Source: Schizochytrium sp. CCTCC M209059
Taxonomy: Eukaryota > Sar > Bigyra > Thraustochytrida > Thraustochytriidae
DNA: 64,000 nt
Assembly (NCBI GenBank): GCA_000818945.1
Contig: KN805384.1
Span: 280,265 to 344,264 of the forward strand
Reading direction: 5' to 3'
In this document: positions 60,518 to 64,000 of the stretch, piece after piece
Layout: each line of letters starts with the position of its first letter
Numbering within the stretch: position 1 is the stretch's first letter
Notes under the pieces: model-generated
Told to the model about the DNA's origin: nothing
What the model saw: the letters and a program-made list of their open reading frames with translations, nothing else
Database searches by the model: none
Program-made: the position numbers and the translations under genes

Positions 60518-63500
60518 TTACTCAATGACAATGCTCCCCGAAGGCTTGATTCTAACATTATGCTCGGAGGCACTTTGCGCATCATCTCTGCCGCCATTGT
60601 TGCCCAATCCGTCACCCCCTCGTTGACTTGATCGGGTCGCGGAGCCGTTCGCATGGCCGGAAAGCGTGGATGAAGACGAGGAAAATCGCTGTGGCCCTGT
60701 GGTCCCTGGTGTTGACGGCTGGTTCGGAGAGGGCGTAGGATTTGCACTCGAGCCGTTTGGCGCACCGACACCATTTCCGGGACGAGACTTTCCCGACAAT
60801 GACGAGGTGGCAAGCACACGTTTAAGTCGCGCATTTTCGGCATGCGAGGCTACAAGTTGCTTTTCCAGGTCCGTGAGCGAGTGGTATACCTCTTCTAACT
60901 CCCGCGAAGCATTGGTCTTTTGACTGGCCACGCCACGGAGCTCAGTCGATGCATTTTCGACACGCGCCACGAGACGATCTCTCTCGGCCTCTAAGCGCTC
61001 CATCTCGAACAGATTGGTGCGAAGCTTGCGCTTGAGCTCCACGACCTTTTCGTCAGACTGTTGCAGCCGCGCAAGCGCCTCGCGTAGCTGGTCGCGCTCG
61101 CCCTCGAGCGTGTGTTCCAGTTCGCGAACGCGAGCGACAAGGCCAAGGTCGTCCTCGTCGCCAATGGCCTGGCCCACCTCTTCGTGGTCAGCATCGACGT
61201 CATTGCGCTTACTAAGACGGGTGATTTTCTCTTCGAGAGAGGCCGTCCGGTCCTTTTCTGCCTCGAGTTGCGCCAGCAAAGCCTTGCGTTCTCGCTCAAG
61301 ATCGCTAAAGTCGTTGGCGGCGAGGCCGTCCGCCTCGGCGCGGAGACGCGCGGCTCGCGACGTCGACCGGGCCGAGAGCTCCAAAAGAGCGCGAATACCG
61401 GTTTCTTCCTTTTTGCCATCGGCGAGAGCAGCCTGCGCCTGCTTGACAAGGATCTGAATGATGTCGCGCAGGCTTTGCGAGGCGCTGGCGGTACTACTGA
61501 CACTTGGCTCGTTGACGCCGTGAAAGTCACCCTTGCCCTCGCCATTTGCACGGGGGCTCTCGTTGTCAGAGGTGGCATCTCGCAGGGCCACGAGACGCGC
61601 GCGGACGCCCTCGTGCAGCTCGGCGAGGTGTCGGGACAGGGCGATGAGCTTGGTCTTGTGGGTGCGCACCATGTGCACGCCCCCAAGCGCCGCATCGTCC
61701 TGCGCGGCTTCGAGGCTCTGTTTCTCGTCCTCGAGTGCCGCGAGAGAGACCTCGAGCTCGTCGATCCGTTCCCAGAGCTGACGCGACTTTTCGCGCTCGG
61801 CTTCCAAAAGCTTGCTAGCGTCTGGGGCGTCGCGGTCCGCGAGCGCCCGAGGCGTGGGCTGGTCTTCCAGCGCACCTGAGAAGCTGGCGTCGCGCAAGGC
61901 GGCATCGCGCTGCTGGAGCGCAATGTCTCGCACACGGAGGACACTCTTGAGTTCCTCGCGGAGGGCGTTCGCCTGGCGCTCGGCGACCTCCATTTCTTGC
62001 TCGGCATTGATGCGTGCTTCGTCAGCGCGCTCCGCGGCGGTCCTGGCCTCGGTCTCGTCACGGCGGGCCTTTTCGAGGTTTGCGGCGGCCTTGGCCATTT
62101 CGTTTTCGAGATCGTCGACCTTGGCCTTGAGTTCCTCGACGAGCTGCGCGTCCCTGTGCTGACGCATCTTGAGACGTGCATTCTCATTCTCCAAGGATGA
62201 CGATCCCTGAAAGGCTTTATCACGTGCCTGCAAGGCATTCTTGCGGTCGCCAAGAGCCTGGTCGAGACGCTTCATGGCGTTCTCTTGCTCGCGGAGGGCG
62301 GCATCGCGCTCCATGGCAAGGGTGTCCTTTTGCTGTTCGAGAATGGCCACGTCCTGCTGCGAGGAGGCGAGCTTGCGGCGGGCCGCCTCGAGGTTACGCG
62401 AGTGGTTTTGAACGTCCTTTTCAAGACGCTTCTTGTCATCCTCGGCATTGCGACGCGCCGTTTCCGCGCTTTGTAGATCAGTTTTCGCGCGTTCAAGATC
62501 GTGGAGACCTTGCAGGTACTTGCGGTTGGCGTCGTCGGTGTTGGCGACCGCGCGATCGCGCTCCTCCATGACCTGCTTCATTTCGTCGATGAGAGCACTG
62601 TGGCGACGCTCGGCGGCGCGGATCTCGCGCATGGTCACCTCGCGATCACGCTGTGCCTTTTCGAGCTGCGATTGAAGCGCACGGCGTTGGTGGCGCTCGG
62701 TCTCCATCTCTTCCTGCCCAATGCCGTGCACTAATGCAAGGTCGTCCATGGACGCTTGGGCCCGGTCACTGGAGTCTTGGGCATCCCGGAGCGCTCGACG
62801 CAACTTTTCATTTTCCTTGCGCTCTGTGACGAGGCGTCGCTCAAGGTCCCGAAGACGGCCCATGATTTCGGGCCCGTCTTCGGTGGAGGCGCGGCGCGCG
62901 GTGGAGGACGAGGTCATGGAGAGACCGGATGCGCCGGAGCCTCGACGCGAGCGCCCAGCTGGCGCGTTGCTTGTAGCCGGGTCCGCTGCATTGTGCAGGT
63001 CGACGCTCCCGTCCTCGTTTACGCGCATTCCACGCAAGCGAAGTCGCTTGCGGTCGTAAGTGGGGGTGCTCTCGCGCGACCCAATACTGACCGCCTCGCT
63101 TCCCCGACGGCGCGGGGACGCGGTGGAAACGATCTCTGAGGTGGGCGACGAGCCGGCCGCGGCGGCACCCGCGCGTCCTTTGCCGGCGGCACGGCGAAGA
63201 CGTTGGATTTCGCGCTCGGCGTCGCGTAGTTCGGACTCGGTTTGGCGCAAGATGTTCTGGCGTTTCTCCTCAAAGTCGGCCTCTTGTTCCTGGAGACGGC
63301 GCCTGAGACGAGTCACCTCTGCCTCTGCCGTCGCTGCATCCGAGTTGGTGCTCATGCCGAAGGCCCCAAGTTCGCTGCGGTGGTCATCCTTGAAGGGCCA
63401 AACTTGCGCCGCCTTGGCGCGGCGGAGCTCCGTCTCGAGTTCCTGAACGCGCGCAGCGAGCTTCCGGGCGCGGGCGCGCTCCTTTGCCAGGTCGCCTGCG

Positions 63501-64000
63501 TCTCGCGGGGAAGCGTTGGCCGCTGACGAGGGCAGTGCTAGAGGTCCTGCGGCGTTGGCATTGGGCCTTTCGGCCGCAAAGTGGTCATGGCCCAGGCCAT
63601 TGCCAAGGTCGTGCTCTTGGTCGTCATCCTCGTCGCCGAGGTCGACGACGTCTCGCGTGATCGCTGCTGGCGCGGACGGCGTGAAGGTTGCCGCGGGGAG
63701 GTCGAGTCTGGCCTCGACGAGGAGGCGCTGCAGGCCCTGCTGGAATTTGCGAAGGTCATCGAGCGCGGCACGCACGGGCGCTTGCTGCCTGGCGCCGCCC
63801 GCCTTGCGGCGCACCTGCGCGTTTTCCTGCGTGAGCGCGCGGATCGCGCTTCCGTGCGCGGCGGTGCTGTCCGCAAGCGCGTGCTTGAGGAACTCCACCT
63901 CGCGCCTGCGCGCGGAGACCTCGCCCTCCAGGAAGAGCACCTCGTCCACGACCTCGCTGAGCCGCGCCTTGGTCTCCGCCAGCTCCATGTCGCCCTTGCC
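60518..64000 (-). CDS. Long coiled-coil protein (5' end may lie beyond window)
   Basis: At least 1,156 aa, stop at 60518. The first ATG in the window is at 63988, but the frame stays open to base 64000 (reading GKGD before it), so the true start may be outside. Three parts: an N-terminal coiled coil with an acidic linker (about 1-270), a Ser/Arg-rich linker (about 280-375) with RRGSGASGLSMTSSSTARR, and an almost continuous coiled coil to about residue 1060. The last 95 residues are Gly/Ser/Pro/Asn-rich and end SGSIVIE. Ala, Arg and Glu dominate. No enzymatic or membrane segment. The composition fits a structural or centrosomal/basal-body protein, but coiled-coil composition alone cannot name a family. 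Confidence 0.75.
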   Translation of the reverse strand, partial: GKGDMELAETKARLSEVVDEVLFLEGEVSARRREVEFLKHALADSTAAHGSAIRALTQENAQVRRKAGGARQQAPVRAALDDLRKFQQGLQRLLVEARLDLPAATFTPSAPAAITRDVVDLGDEDDDQEHDLGNGLGHDHFAAERPNANAAGPLALPSSAANASPRDAGDLAKERARARKLAARVQELETELRRAKAAQVWPFKDDHRSELGAFGMSTNSDAATAEAEVTRLRRRLQEQEADFEEKRQNILRQTESELRDAEREIQRLRRAAGKGRAGAAAAGSSPTSEIVSTASPRRRGSEAVSIGSRESTPTYDRKRLRLRGMRVNEDGSVDLHNAADPATSNAPAGRSRRGSGASGLSMTSSSTARRASTEDGPEIMGRLRDLERRLVTERKENEKLRRALRDAQDSSDRAQASMDDLALVHGIGQEEMETERHQRRALQSQLEKAQRDREVTMREIRAAERRHSALIDEMKQVMEERDRAVANTDDANRKYLQGLHDLERAKTDLQSAETARRNAEDDKKRLEKDVQNHSRNLEAARRKLASSQQDVAILEQQKDTLAMERDAALREQENAMKRLDQALGDRKNALQARDKAFQGSSSLENENARLKMRQHRDAQLVEELKAKVDDLENEMAKAAANLEKARRDETEARTAAERADEARINAEQEMEVAERQANALREELKSVLRVRDIALQQRDAALRDASFSGALEDQPTPRALADRDAPDASKLLEAEREKSRQLWERIDELEVSLAALEDEKQSLEAAQDDAALGGVHMVRTHKTKLIALSRHLAELHEGVRARLVALRDATSDNESPRANGEGKGDFHGVNEPSVSSTASASQSLRDIIQILVKQAQAALADGKKEETGIRALLELSARSTSRAARLRAEADGLAANDFSDLERERKALLAQLEAEKDRTASLEEKITRLSKRNDVDADHEEVGQAIGDEDDLGLVARVRELEHTLEGERDQLREALARLQQSDEKVVELKRKLRTNLFEMERLEAERDRLVARVENASTELRGVASQKTNASRELEEVYHSLTDLEKQLVASHAENARLKRVLATSSLSGKSRPGNGVGAPNGSSANPTPSPNQPSTPGTTGPQRFSSSSSTLSGHANGSATRSSQRGGDGLGNNGGRDDAQSASEHNVRIKPSGSIVIE

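Overview
This is a 64 kb stretch of a nuclear eukaryotic genome. Almost every gene reads as one long uninterrupted exon, GC content is high, intergenic spaces are 0.3-2.2 kb and rich in simple repeats, and there are no Shine-Dalgarno sites or operons. The content is eukaryotic: adenosine kinase, a GID2/RMND5 ubiquitin ligase subunit, transportin-3, NFS1, an anoctamin, an SH3-LIM protein, a TTLL12-like protein and a CEP83-like centriolar protein. An intron-poor, GC-rich protist that still builds flagella fits best. My inference is a thraustochytrid (Labyrinthulomycete, stramenopile), but nothing in the window proves the taxon.

Region 1 (1-18,576) is a head-to-tail array of five large paralogous membrane proteins, all on the + strand. 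The first lacks its 5' end at the window edge. Each complete copy is about 1,050-1,100 aa, with an acidic N-terminus, a first hydrophobic block, a long cytosolic segment, a second hydrophobic block and a strongly conserved C-terminal cytosolic domain. This is the FUSC / aromatic-acid-exporter-like (BRE4/DUF2421-type) architecture. Copies 3 and 4 form one subgroup; copies 1, 2 and 5 look like another. The array is the most striking local feature.

Region 2 (18.6-35 kb) is a compact block of housekeeping and cytoskeletal genes: adenosine kinase (+), TTC39/IML2-like (+), GID2/RMND5 (-), a dual-specificity phosphatase (+), a CEP83-like coiled-coil protein (-), a TTLL12-like protein split by one in-frame TGA (+), and transportin-3-like (+).

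Region 3 (35-49 kb) holds a C2HC zinc finger-WD40 protein resembling a TFIIIC subunit (-), a repeat-rich 2 kb spacer with a 160-base assembly gap, the cysteine desulfurase NFS1 (+), an anoctamin with two C-terminal EF-hands (-), and an SH3-SH3-LIM adaptor (+).

Region 4 (50-64 kb) holds a 2,971-aa WD40-IQ protein with a late PPC-like beta-sandwich (+), a small possibly broken ORF (-), and a long coiled-coil protein that runs to the right edge (-).

Across the window, many 5' leaders carry sense-strand repeats of the type GCAA, GACA, GGCA or CAG, sometimes directly before the start codon. Starts were placed at ATG codons, with attention to where homology begins and to context such as GCCGCCATGG. 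Family assignments were made by reading the sequences and recalling families; no database search was run.
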